From Phallusia fumigata (taxonomy: Eukaryota > Chordata > Ascidiacea > Phlebobranchia > Ascidiidae): a stretch of DNA of 23,721 nucleotides. Positions 1 to 10,500 of this stretch are shown piece by piece. Under the pieces are notes generated by a model. The model did not search any database and was not told the origin of the DNA. It saw only the letters and a list, made by a program, of their open reading frames with translations. The stretch's first letter is position 1; the number at the start of each line of letters is the position of its first letter. The stretch is taken from contig QXVZ01033689.1 of assembly GCA_008931825.1 (NCBI GenBank), forward strand, positions 1-23,721, in the 5' to 3' direction. Position numbers and translations under genes: made by a program.

Positions 1-618
1 CAAAATCCGGCGAGCAATTAACAGTCGAGGAGCTTAGCGACTGGGTAATTACAACCCCGCGCATGGGTGCTGCGCGATTTCAATAAAACATAAAGCTCCA
101 CGGGCTCTTCCGGCTTCGGGAGCTCGCCGCTTTGTAATTATCGCCGATGGCGCGTGAGTACTTCGCCGTTTGATGGTAATTTGCACGTACCGTCGAATAG
201 CCGCGGAGAGGTTGCGAAATGAAGGCAAAGGTCCCATAGCTCACTCGTAGAGGTATTCATGTAAGTATGACGTTAAATGAAGAGGCCATAAAAGGGGGGA
301 AAGTAGAAATGTAAGCAGTTAATAAAGTTTATGAAGCCACTGTCCTGTCACCAGCTGCACTGCTGAGACCCATAAAGTTTGTAATTTCCGAAAAGTAAAA
401 ATGATTATTAGAAAAAAAATGTATCAGTTGTGCGAAGTTTCGAATTTCAGATGCGTGAAAATTCCTGTTCGATTTCACCACCTTCACCAGCGTGTTGTTA
501 GGCCGCTTATACAGAAAATTATACGCGGTTCATATTCATATGCACATGGAGCACGGCGTTCAATTTGCATTTCTATGCCGGAGCGGAAAAGCACTGCCCG
601 ACCACAAAGTTCACGGTG
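1..618. repeat. Duplicated block, copy A
   Basis: Nearly the same sequence as 674-1396, beginning at the first base of the window and ending at the N at 619. Base changes are scattered, and copy A lacks about 115 bases found in copy B around 984-1099. This looks like two alleles placed side by side, or a tandem duplication. No gene seen in it. Confidence 0.85.
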
Positions 619-673
619 NAACAACACAGCGACATCCGCCTTTGCTTATTTGCGATTTAAATCTGGTGCAGTA

Positions 674-1396
674 CAAAATCCGGCGAGCAATTAACAGTCG
701 AGGCGCTTAGCGGCTGGGTAATTACAACCCCGCGCATGGGAGGTGCTGCGCGATTTCAATAAAACATAAAGCTCCACGGGCTCTTCCGGCTTCGGGAGCG
801 CGCCGCTTTGTAATTATCGCCGATGGCGCGTGAGCACTTCGCCGTTTGATGGTAATTTGCACGTACCGTCGAATAGCCGCGGAGAGGTTGCGAAGTGAAG
901 GCAAAGGTCCCATAGCTCACTCGTAGAGGTATTCATGTAAGTATGAGCTTAAATAAAGAGGCCATAAAAGGGGGGAAAGTAGAGATTTTTCGCAGCACAT
1001 GATGGCGTGGGAACAGGATTTTATTAATTTTGAAGTTTAGAACGTTATATGGGTTTTGACCACAGGTGTGGTTCAAGGCAGGGCATTCAAATTTGGGTTG
1101 TAAGCAGTTAATGAAGTTTATGAAGCCACTGTCCTGTCACCAGCTGCACTGCTGAGACCAATGAAGTTTGTGATTTCCGAAAAGTAAAAATGATTATTAG
1201 AAAAAAAATGTATCAGTTGTGCGAAGTTTCGAATTTCAGATGCGTGAAAATTCCTGTTCGATTTCACCAGCGTATATAGGCCGCTTATACAGAAAATTAT
1301 ACGCGGTTCATATTCATAGGCACATGGAGCACGGCGTTCAATTTGCATTTCTATGCCGGAGCGGAAAAGCACTGCCCGACCACAAAGTTCACGGTG
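674..1396. repeat. Duplicated block, copy B
   Basis: Second copy of 1-618, with an extra segment (about 984-1099) and small differences such as CACCAGCGTATATAGG against CACCTTCACCAGCGTG. Bases 620-673 precede it without a partner in the window; the partner would be just upstream of position 1. Confidence 0.85.
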
Positions 1397-2880
1397 ACCT
1401 ACACAGGGTAAACTCACTCAGACACCCTTATCAGCAGATAATTCACCCAAGCGAGCATAGCGAGTTTACGAAGCAATGAACATTTTTGCTGCTCACGTCA
1501 CGCAAAGTCGTTTCGAGATTAGGGCCAAATCGCCCAGCTTGGCTGTCAGTCAAATTTCGATGCAGTACAAAGTACCCCGGGGTTGCGCGCTCCAAGCACA
1601 GAGAAAGTTTATTATTAGATCCTGCGCAGGTACAAGGCGTTTGCTGAGCTCGTGGGTTGACATTTGGCTTCAGTTGTTTGCTGTGGGCCCAGCAGGTTTT
1701 TTCGACACACAGAGAAATCGATTGTGGAAGCGTTGGCGATGAGTTCGTGTAAGAAATGACTGTTTCAACGATTCTAGGGAATAGAAAGTCCTGTAAAAGC
1801 GATTGTCGGAATTTAACGATTTGCGTCGTTTTATAGTTGAACGTTTTGATTTTACGCCCAGGTAATTTGTTTACTTTTTGTTTTGAGTGAAACAAAACTT
1901 GTTTAATTCCATTTAGAGTTGAGTAGGTTTACATCTTGGAAGTTGGGCTTGTATCTGTACTTGATTATTTATGACATATTAGTGCATCACAAGTTAAAGC
2001 CGTTCAAGATATTGTTTTACAAATATTATGAATGTTTTATGTACGGAACAGACTTTGCATGACAGAGTTCGGATAATTCTCAAAGAAAAACATATCTAGT
2101 GACCAAACTAAGCTTATTAAAAAACCCATTAGATGTGCAGCAAAGGCAACTCATAAATGCATCTGGTGACGATACAGTGATGTCAGAATCCCATGGGTTT
2201 CTGGTTGCTCTGCGTAACAATGGGGTTTATATGAGTCAACATAGAGGTTAGTGCTCCCCCGAGCCACCTTACATGCAAATTTTCGCTTGCGGTTCGCGTA
2301 AGTCCTTATTTGGAAGTAGATTCGTTTAGGGTGGAAACTCTACCCGGTAAATGTTTTCGGACATGAGCAGAAGCGAGCGCTTATAGCGAAGGTCACCTTT
2401 GCATTGATCTCTTCCGAACTGTTTTGTTACAACTTGTTTTTAGCGAAGCGTTATGAACGTCAGCCTCTATTTAAGATACTTCGGTTCAGTTTAGCACATC
2501 GGAACGGAGGTTTAGTTGCAACGTACAATGATGTTCAGATAAAAATTGTAAAAGCTCGAAACCCAACTCGTGTGTAAGGAAGAAAAAACAAAAAAAGGAT
2601 GTGAAAAAGCTTGAGGTGTTACGTGTGATGTTTTTTGTCAGGCATCCCATATTTTTTCTTACAAAGACTCTTTAAACTCTTTGTTTGCGGTGAATAAAAT
2701 AAAGTACTTCGCAGAATGTTTCAAAAGACACGCGATGTTCCTACCTCTAAGTTTGTTGGTTGAAAGTTGGGCGCACAGAAAATTCGCTTAACTCAACGCC
2801 CTTTTTACGCCGCAAGCTTTTAAGTCGTCACTCGATCTGGCAAAAATGTTTATCGCTCTGAATAAAGAGCTTCAGTTACC
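1397..2880. other. Non-coding stretch, no gene recognised
   Basis: AT-rich DNA with only short chance open frames. The longest, on the minus strand at 1443-1895, has no recognisable motif and no codon or splice support. Nothing else supported. Confidence 0.5.
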
Positions 2881-2886
2881 CACTCG

Positions 2887-3016
2887 TGACGTCACACGCG
2901 TAATTTGTGTCAACCGCACCCTTGTTTAACGGACGTCACCCACAGGTCACAGTAATCCCCCTTTGTGATTACACAATGGGGTATTGTGAAACGGTGGAGA
3001 GGATTACGGTGACTCA
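2887..3016. promoter_or_regulatory. Possible cis-regulatory cluster (CRE, TAATCC/GGATTA, AP-1-like)
   Basis: Within 130 bases: TGACGTCA at 2887-2894, TAATCC at 2953-2958, CTTTGTG just after it, GGATTA at 3001-3006 and TGACTCA at 3010-3016. These are consensus words for CREB/ATF, K50 homeodomain proteins such as Otx, and AP-1. It lies about 4.5 kb upstream of the Ras-like start. Words only; function is inference. Confidence 0.25.
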
Positions 3017-3208
3017 ACGCTTATTGGGTGATATTATTTCGGGCGAAGGCTTAAAATTTGTAACCCGCATTTATGTCTGCTTTTGAAGACAGAATAGAAA
3101 TAATTTCGTACATGTAATAGAGGCAAAAAAGGCCTAAAAAAAGATTTCAATTTAGGAACAAACGACGGGCTTGAGGAAGAGCTGAATTAAAAACATTACG
3201 GCTATAGG

Positions 3209-3263
3209 GAGCTTTAAAAATCGCTGTTGTCATCCTCAGTGCAACAGCGATTTTTGAAAGGCT
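3209..3263. ncRNA. Strong hairpin, miRNA-like in size
   Basis: AAAAATCGCTGTTG (3216-3229) pairs perfectly with CAACAGCGATTTTT (3242-3255) across a 12-base loop. Pairing continues outward with bulges (AGCTTT with AAAGGCT). The roughly 20-base arms and short loop would suit a pre-miRNA, but a small inverted-repeat element is equally possible. Strand cannot be decided. Confidence 0.3.
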
Positions 3264-3598
3264 TGCACTGCAATGTATTCACTACATACAAGCTCTCTGG
3301 CAGTTACGCCTTTAATTAATGTTTAAATTTGCTTGATAATCATTTAGTGTCGAAGGACCAACTATTCCATGTGGAATTTAAACGTGATGCCATGGCTTGG
3401 ATTTGTGAAACAGATTAACTAAACTCTTTTAGTCGCGTTTCCATCAGACCTTCGACAGTTTTTGGTTGGAGTTCGAAAAAGTTCCTGGTGATTTACACTG
3501 CCAGCCATAATTGTTTTAAAACCTTTTGCAACGCAATGCATGCAAAATCAAGATCAGACAACTAAGAAACACCTCCAGTTGATTTTTTATATACTGAG

Positions 3599-3714
3599 CA
3601 AAAATAGTGGTGGACTAAGGTCTGATCGGTTGCTGTTACTGTGAAATGGTGAATGAAAAAAATGGATAAAGGTTCAGGGTGGTATGAAATCTTTGCAAGC
3701 TATGTACGTGCCGA
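3599..3714. repeat. Exact duplication at N 3715, first copy
   Basis: These 116 bases are repeated without any change I could see at 3716-3831, directly after the N. This is the signature of two contig ends that overlap and were joined without merging. Confidence 0.92.
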
Positions 3715-3715
3715 N

Positions 3716-3831
3716 CAAAAATAGTGGTGGACTAAGGTCTGATCGGTTGCTGTTACTGTGAAATGGTGAATGAAAAAAATGGATAAAGGTTCAGGGTGGT
3801 ATGAAATCTTTGCAAGCTATGTACGTGCCGA
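3716..3831. repeat. Exact duplication at N 3715, second copy
   Basis: Identical to 3599-3714. Removing one copy and the N would restore continuous sequence. Confidence 0.92.
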
Positions 3832-6030
3832 AGCGGGTAGTTGTAAAAGCGTGTGTTTTGGAGAAACGAATACAACGACAAAGAAACGTGATCTTGAGCA
3901 TAATCGCGTATTTAAACGGACATTAGTGGGTAGGGGAGCCATTACCGTGTTGACCCCCGCACGGTTAGAAAAACACGTTTTAGTAAAAATTCTGTCAATC
4001 TGACTAATGTGTTTGTGCGTGGTTTTGCTTTGAGGAGAGTTTTGGAAATTTCACAAGATATAATTCGTGGCAAAATTGTGGAAAAAGTTATTTGGTATTG
4101 GTTCCGACTATTTTTGCCTACGCTATGTTCGTTGATTATAATTAACGGTAACGGTTGGTAACACAACTGGTTTGTCGTTTTAACATACAAACACCGCAAC
4201 CTGATGTAAACAGCAAAACAACTGTCGTGCCAATAACTTTAAAACCAAAGTTAACTTGCGGGACGTATTACCATCGAGCGCATGGTTAGAACAATCGAGG
4301 AATACGGATTTCGTGGAAACGAGCGGTGGGCACCAGACGGCGTGTATTAATGATGGCAACAAACAAACATCAGCGTGAGTTGTATTTAGATTGCAGGCTA
4401 ATGATCTAAAAACCTCTGTGTTTACAATTGAGGCATCCCTCCGGCACCAGACCATTCAAAACATTTTAGTTTTTGTGCAATCTTAATGTCAAGTTCACGA
4501 TTTTCAATGTTGCCGTTCGAACTGGATGCGTCATAGGAGGAGATAGTGACGCAGCAATACACAAAAACAACGAGTTTTCATCTTTTCATACAAGTTTAAG
4601 TCCAAAGTGGTGGGGGAAACATTGTTTGGTGTATCAGTAAGCAAATAGAACACAAAACAGGCTTAGTAACGCTGAAGGCGCGTTTTGGGACATTTTGAAA
4701 AACAGCAACGTATAACGCTGGCTGCACTTTGCTCCCTTAAACATACATCACTGACATTTAAGATCCTAATTTGTTTCGAGGTTACCGATTTGCCTCAGGG
4801 CTGATTTTGTCAGTAAAATGCGTAACGCGCAAGCACTCGTTGCACCTTGCACGAAATTAGGAAGTAGGCCCCAATAATATGTCGTCTTCAGCCTTAACTT
4901 TAAATGTATTGTTATGAAAACTTTGCTCGCACATTTGCGCGGAGCTGATATCGATCGGTATTACGTGTATGTCATCAAACCAACGTTATTTCGCAAATCA
5001 CCTACGCACGTTATACGGACCTGGTAGAGGCCTCAGTTGTGCGATCGAATCCCACCGCGTAATGCATTTTACACGTGTCTCTGCTGAACAACAAACATGC
5101 AGCAAAGACGACTAATGACCGGACATTTACTCCTTGCGCATGCACGCCTGGTGCGGGTCGCATTTGCTTGCACACAATGCAGTTTCATTTAAATAAATTT
5201 ATTTTTCAACTTTCTTAATGAGATGCCACAATCATGGGCCAATGTTGGCGAAGGGCATTTGTCGGAGTGAACAAAGCTATTAAATGTAAAAAAAGCATTT
5301 GCTCCAAACCGAAACAATTTCGCGCCCTTGGTAACTTTGATGTTTTAGCTTTAACCACGATTTCTTGAAACAGATTTGCGTTTGAGAAAAAAATTTGTGC
5401 CACCCATTTCTATTTCTAAGGATTCCCATGGTCTAAATTCGGCACTAGACGCAACGGCAGTTGTTGTTGGTTGTCACGGTTCATGCGTCACTGTTCGTTT
5501 GATCACGTGAATATGATCCTCCCGGATAAGATGCAATCGCGTGAAACTCAGTTCAAACAATGCCCGATTGGCATTTTTAGCAAAATCGCCAATGAACATT
5601 TGATTGGTTTGATGCTCTGCAACGGTGCGCCGACATTCTATGGGCTAGTAAACTTTATTTGGACAGACAAGTATATTAAAAGCGTTTTCGAGAGCTAGTC
5701 GAAATTTTAAATAGCAATAATTACCATTTCCGGACTTGCAGATTGAGGGTTAGGTACAACACCGCTATTCTTTGTGTTCCACTATGGGTTTTCAAGCGAA
5801 ACAAAGAACTCCCCTCTTTGCACAGTTAAGTAAACTACAAGTTGGCAAACACTGAAACTGATAACAAACCACAATTGTCGGACACCTGTTAAATTCAGAC
5901 AGACGACAAGCGAAGTTGCGACTTTGTGTTTGCGACTTAGTCAGAGAGCGAATCGAATTTATGGGAACTCAATGCACACACAGTGTTTTCAATTGTGTAA
6001 CCCTGTGAAAGTAGGTTTACATGGCGCTAG
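3832..6030. other. Non-coding stretch, no gene recognised
   Basis: AT-rich, with short open frames only (for example 5471-5698 plus), none with a recognisable domain. The one structured item is the tRNA-like fragment at 5016-5060. Confidence 0.45.
5016..5060 (+). repeat. tRNA-like fragment, perhaps a SINE remnant
   Basis: TGGTAGAG resembles the D-arm of tRNAs, and GATCGAATCCCACC is one base from the common T-arm GTTCGAATCCCACC (B box). They are only about 14 bases apart, too close for an intact tRNA, and no acceptor stem is seen. A deleted tRNA-derived SINE would explain it; chance is possible. Confidence 0.2.
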
Positions 6031-6501
6031 ACGACAAATACACTCAGTCGTTGGGTATACAAACGTGACCTTGCAGCCCCCGCGGTATGTTCTTCCGTGC
6101 CTGCAGTCACCTGTGGCATGGCGGGGCAGAGAAAGAAGGCAAGAGGGCGGCTTAAAGCGCCGAAAACAGACTTTATTGATTTAATGGAGAGGCTTTCGAG
6201 ACAGAGGTCGAGAACGGGTACGGGTACTTCGGCTGAGGCGTGGGCAGACTTGGAAAGAGGAAAGAGAACTGGAGGGTTAGTTTGTCATCTTGGTCCAAGC
6301 AGAGTGGTGGTAACTTTGAAGGGTCAGGGTAATTGTCGTAGCAGGCGAGAGTTAAAAACAAACATTGCCAAGATTTTGAGACACGTAGTGATCAAGGTTT
6401 GTTTGGGGGAGATCAGAGTACAGTCTGCGTTTTGTGTGAGGAGCTTCCACAAAATGACAACGTGTAGTTGTGATGTAGGAAAAGGTTGCCTGGGGTTGTG
6501 A
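6031..6501 (+). CDS. Unassigned open frame upstream of the Ras-like gene
   Basis: Open for 156 codons up to a TGA, with the first ATG at 6118 (MAGQRKKARGRLKAPK...). The 5' half is more GC-rich than its surroundings and encodes a basic segment, then TDFIDLMERLSRQRS and TSAEAWADLERGK. FIDLMERLSRQR faintly recalls the first half of a GoLoco motif, but the DDQR that defines it is absent. I recognise no family. It could be an exon of an unseen gene or a chance frame; splice sites around it are not convincing. Confidence 0.2.
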   Translation, partial: TTNTLSRWVYKRDLAAPAVCSSVPAVTCGMAGQRKKARGRLKAPKTDFIDLMERLSRQRSRTGTGTSAEAWADLERGKRTGGLVCHLGPSRVVVTLKGQGNCRSRRELKTNIAKILRHVVIKVCLGEIRVQSAFCVRSFHKMTTCSCDVGKGCLGL

Positions 6502-7128
6502 GACTATCCACGTTATGGTTTATAAGACTTGACCCTGCAAGGTCAGGGTTAGTTTATTTGTGGGTAACTGTGTTTTTTTCAGGTATTTTTTCAAGCAACT
6601 TTGCACCTTGCTTTGTTGGTTTCACTTCTTGTGTAAACGCAAAGAACAAGATAACGTTTAAGTAGTGTATCGTAAGCATATCTGAGAATAGTTTTTATTT
6701 GTATACTGCCACAGCCGGAAAGCTTAGAAAAACAACATACCTTGCGCAGAGTTAATGAAAATACTGTTTTTTGTACATAATTGTTTGCATGCTGAATAAA
6801 TGGGGAATTTGTTGAAGTTTAATGCGCAATAAATCGTGAATTAGCCTCAATTTTTATTTTCGAATAATTTTGCGTTTTATTTGGGGCCCAAAATGGGTTT
6901 GTACCGCCTTGAAAGGTTTTTTATTGGAAGCCCTGGTGTTGCAAATCGGAAAGGGTCGGAAAAGATTGACACATCGATTTTGGTGTGCCACTTCCAGCGG
7001 ACGTGTCTCGGTCGATATAAATTCGAACTCTTGCTTTGACAAGCCGGGCTCGAATTTGTTACAGATGTTACTTTTACCCTGCTTTGTAGTAAGGAGAAGG
7101 ACGGTCCGGCGCCAGCCATTCAAAAACC
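6502..7128. other. Upstream region of the Ras-like gene, no gene recognised
   Basis: AT-rich with short frames on both strands. TGACC (6530-6534) and GGTCA (6541-6545) form an everted pair of nuclear-receptor half-sites spaced by six bases. GATATAAATT near 7013 is TATA-like but has no other promoter support. Confidence 0.3.
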
Positions 7129-7242
7129 GTCACCTAAATGTTATTTCAAAGCTAATATCCAATTTGGCGAAGTTGTTTTAGTTCAATGAGGTTCCGCCGT
7201 AACAGCGCCTAACATGTGGAAATTGTTTCATTACAGGTTACT
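7129..7242. repeat. Exact duplication at N 7243, first copy
   Basis: 114 bases repeated exactly at 7244-7357 after the N. Another unmerged contig overlap; it lies just upstream of the Ras-like leader and duplicates the putative leader acceptor. Confidence 0.92.
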
Positions 7243-7243
7243 N

Positions 7244-7357
7244 GTCACCTAAATGTTATTTCAAAGCTAATATCCAATTTGGCGAAGTTGTTTTAGTTCA
7301 ATGAGGTTCCGCCGTAACAGCGCCTAACATGTGGAAATTGTTTCATTACAGGTTACT
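7244..7357. repeat. Exact duplication at N 7243, second copy
   Basis: Identical to 7129-7242. This copy is the one continuous with exon 1. Confidence 0.92.
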
Positions 7358-7454
7358 AGGAAAAACCAGGGCCCAAAACTTTGCTCATACTGTTAAGGCG
7401 ATACGGATACGTTGAACTGGGGAACATATTCTGGTTAAAACGACGAAAAATTCG
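7350..7454 (+). promoter_or_regulatory. Putative 5' leader of the Ras-like gene with an acceptor site
   Basis: TTGTTTCATTACAG ends at 7351, about 100 bases before the start codon. The interval 7352-7454 has no ATG. This would fit a cis-spliced 5'UTR exon or, in an ascidian, a spliced-leader trans-splice acceptor. The same acceptor occurs at 7236-7237 in the duplicated copy. No TATA box is obvious just upstream. No transcript evidence is available. Confidence 0.3.
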
Positions 7455-7527
7455 ATGATGTTTAAATCGACCTCAACGAACCGAATACGGTTGATGGTGG
7501 TTGGAGAGGAAAGAGTCGGAAAATCCG
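7455..7527 (+). CDS. Ras-like gene, exon 1 (P-loop)
   Basis: Encodes residues 1-24 plus one base: two adjacent ATGs, then NRIRLMVVGEERVGKS. The donor GTAAGT follows at 7528. The second ATG (7458) has A at -3 and may be the preferred start. There is no ATG between the putative leader acceptor at 7351 and this start. The final G joins CG of exon 2 to make the Ala that normally follows GKS in Ras proteins, which supports the junction. Confidence 0.82.
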
Positions 7528-10500
7528 GTAAGTCAACATTGGTTGACGAGAACAGACCCAAATCCGGGTGTCTGGAGATAGCGGGTGACGTACGTAGCAC
7601 GGGGTCATGACCTTGGGTGCCTGTTTTGTCACGAGGTTGTCTTCAATAAAGCTTGTGTTGTTACGGGATTCGACTATTTTTTTAATTAAACCAAGTGCTA
7701 TTTTAGAAAGGTTTGGCCTCAGGTGAGCGAGCGGAAATCACTTGGACCATTTCTTTGCATACGTTTTTCGCCTTGTGAGGGCATACGAGTATCAAAAGTG
7801 AAGCAGTCGATTGTACCAGAACTTTTAAACTAGGTTGATGTTCAGAAGTAATAAAAACTGCTCAAACGGTGGAGGAAATTTATTAGGCGACAGCAAATAA
7901 CGAAACAGCTAGTTTTACCAGTTTAGTCATTTTTTAGAAATAGGGTCGCAGTTACTTACAAGTATAATAAAAAACCCGATTGAGTTGTGTAAAGACGCAC
8001 AAAACGTCTGAAATTTTGTTTTTTCAAGGCATTCAGCTTTCGCCATTGGGGCTTTGGTGGTGTCAGATAATGAGTTTACTTCACAAGATACGCATCATAT
8101 TAAACACGATTCTAAACTACTTGAGTTGCCAAGACAAGTAAACATAAAACATCACGTAAAAAACGTTGCTTTGGAAATACTTCTGTCGCTATACTTTGGG
8201 CAGTTGGGGAGAAAGTGGTTCTAAAATTTTCAAAAAATTTGCCTGTAAACAAAACGCACTTAATCCTTAAAAAATTCGTGTTTTATGTCACGTCGGTTGA
8301 CCTTGTGGCTTTGCACCCTATTATACACGACCACCACCCTTTAAGTAGCCCATTACCGATTTAGCCGAAAACCGCTTTATAGCCCGGAGATAATTCTGTG
8401 TATAGCACACAACAAACAAAAGACTAATAGTGAGCGATGAGAGTTTGACTATGCACTCACTGCTGTGTTTTGCGCTTTCCTAGAAAAAGTCAAGGATTTT
8501 AGCAACCCAATGTTTAGTCTCAACAGACAACAGTACAATATATTTCCGAACTGTAATCAGGTAAAATTGGAAATGTTTCGGCCGATTATTTTGCCCAATG
8601 CATTTTTGTACTGTTAAGTCTATATCTTGACCAAGCGAATTAATTTTGCACAGTGAATGCAATTTAAGATTGGTTCAAAATTTAACCAGCATTGAAATTG
8701 TTGAACACTAAACGCATGCGTTCCGGAAATGCCTATTTTTTTATCAACGAAAAGATAGCACACCAGTAACAAATTCCAAACCAATGGTTTTGCGAACCGT
8801 AACGNGTTTTTTCAAGACATTCAGCTCTCGCCATTGGGGGTTTGGTGGTGTCAGATAATGAGTTTACTTCACAAGACACGCATCATATTAAACACGATTC
8901 TAAACTACTTGAGTTGCCAAGACAAGTAAACATAAAATATCACGTAAAAAACATTGCTTTGGAAATACTTCTGTCGTTCTACTTTGGGCAGTTGGGGAGA
9001 AAGTGATTCAAAAATTTTCAAAAAATTTGCCTGTAAACAAAACGCACTTAATCCTTAAAAAATTCGTGTTTTATGTCACGTTGGTTGACCTTGTGGCTTT
9101 GCACCCTATTATACACGACCACCACCCTTTAAGTAGCCCATTACCGATTTAGCCGAAAACCGCTTTATAGCCCGGAGATAATTCTGTGTGTAGCACACAA
9201 CAAACAAAAGACTAATAGTGAGCGATGAGAGTTTGACTATGCACTCACCGCTGTGTTTTGCGCTTTCCTAGAAAAAGTCAAGGATTTTAGCAACCCAATG
9301 TTCAGTCTCAACAGACAACAGTACAATATATTTCCGAACTGTAATCAGGTAAAATTGGAAATGTTTCGGCCGATTATTTTGCCCAATGCATTTTTGTACT
9401 GTTAAGTCTATATCTTGACCAAGCGAATTAATTTTGCACAGTGAATGCATTTAATGATTGGTTCAAAATTTAACCAGCATTGAAATTGTTGAACACTAAA
9501 CGCATGCGTTCCGGAAATGCCTATTTTTTTATCAACGAAAAGATAGCACACCAGTAACAAATTCCAAACCAATGGTTTTGCGAACCGTAACGCAAATATG
9601 AACTCAACAGTTTAAATTGCTCGGCTAACATAGCAGCTGCTTTGTCAAGCATCAAACATCTTCTATCTACAAACATTCGATGGCGGTGTTCATATTTCTT
9701 ATTCGATCAAACATAGAAATAAAGCAACTCAAAGTGCCATTTGGTTCGAATGTTTGGCGACTAGCGGCGAAAAAACGTAAAGCAAATATTTTGTCAAATT
9801 CTTGGCCTTGATTTACGAGCGTGGGGATTCACCGAAACAACAACCGATCAAAGGTACGACTATCTGGGTGGCCAATAAATCACTGTGACGCGGTGCCACA
9901 GTCCATTATGACGTGTTTGCTTACGTCACTTTAACCAATCCATCGTGGCTGGGTTCGTTTGCCAACGTATTTTGACGATTCTTTTTCCAGTAGTGTCGAA
10001 AAAACAAACAATAAAAACGAGAACTATTTGGTCGGGCGCCTTTCGGTTTTAGGTTTCTGGATGTTGTGACTATAATCAAGCAAAATAAAACCGAATCCGC
10101 AAAATAATTGCTCCTGACCAGCATATTTTTAAAATTTTGTCATTTTTAAACCGTCAGTAATTTGATCAAAAATTAGCAAACAGCCCATTCGGCTTTATGG
10201 AAAATTGTTTCAATGCAACACGATCAAAACCAATACCAGAGACGAAGTTACGATTTTTTTTCATTTCGACCTGCGTCACACATTGTGCGAATAAATGACA
10301 CAACACACGTTGCAATGCACAGCGCTATTAATAGAAAATCCCGAAACATCTTGTTAAAAAATCAACCAGTTTGGTTCTTATTCGTGCAACGGACAAAACT
10401 GAAAACCGTGAACCTAGAAATCGCGACAAACACGAGCATAACTCACCTCATCGGTCAATCAACAAGCGATTCTTTGCAAGTCGTTTTTCAACCGTTCGTT

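Noticed and set aside
1443..1895. 150-codon open frame on the minus strand
   Set aside because: No recognisable domain, no matching splice sites and a composition typical of translated non-coding AT-rich DNA.
6154..6220. GoLoco (G-alpha binding) motif in FIDLMERLSRQRS
   Set aside because: Only the first hydrophobic half fits; the essential DDQR end is absent, so I do not assign the family.
8480..9450. Two nearly identical 60-codon minus-strand frames, suggesting a duplicated small gene
   Set aside because: They sit inside the 787-base duplicated block, so their similarity is inherited from that block; no start context or domain supports coding.
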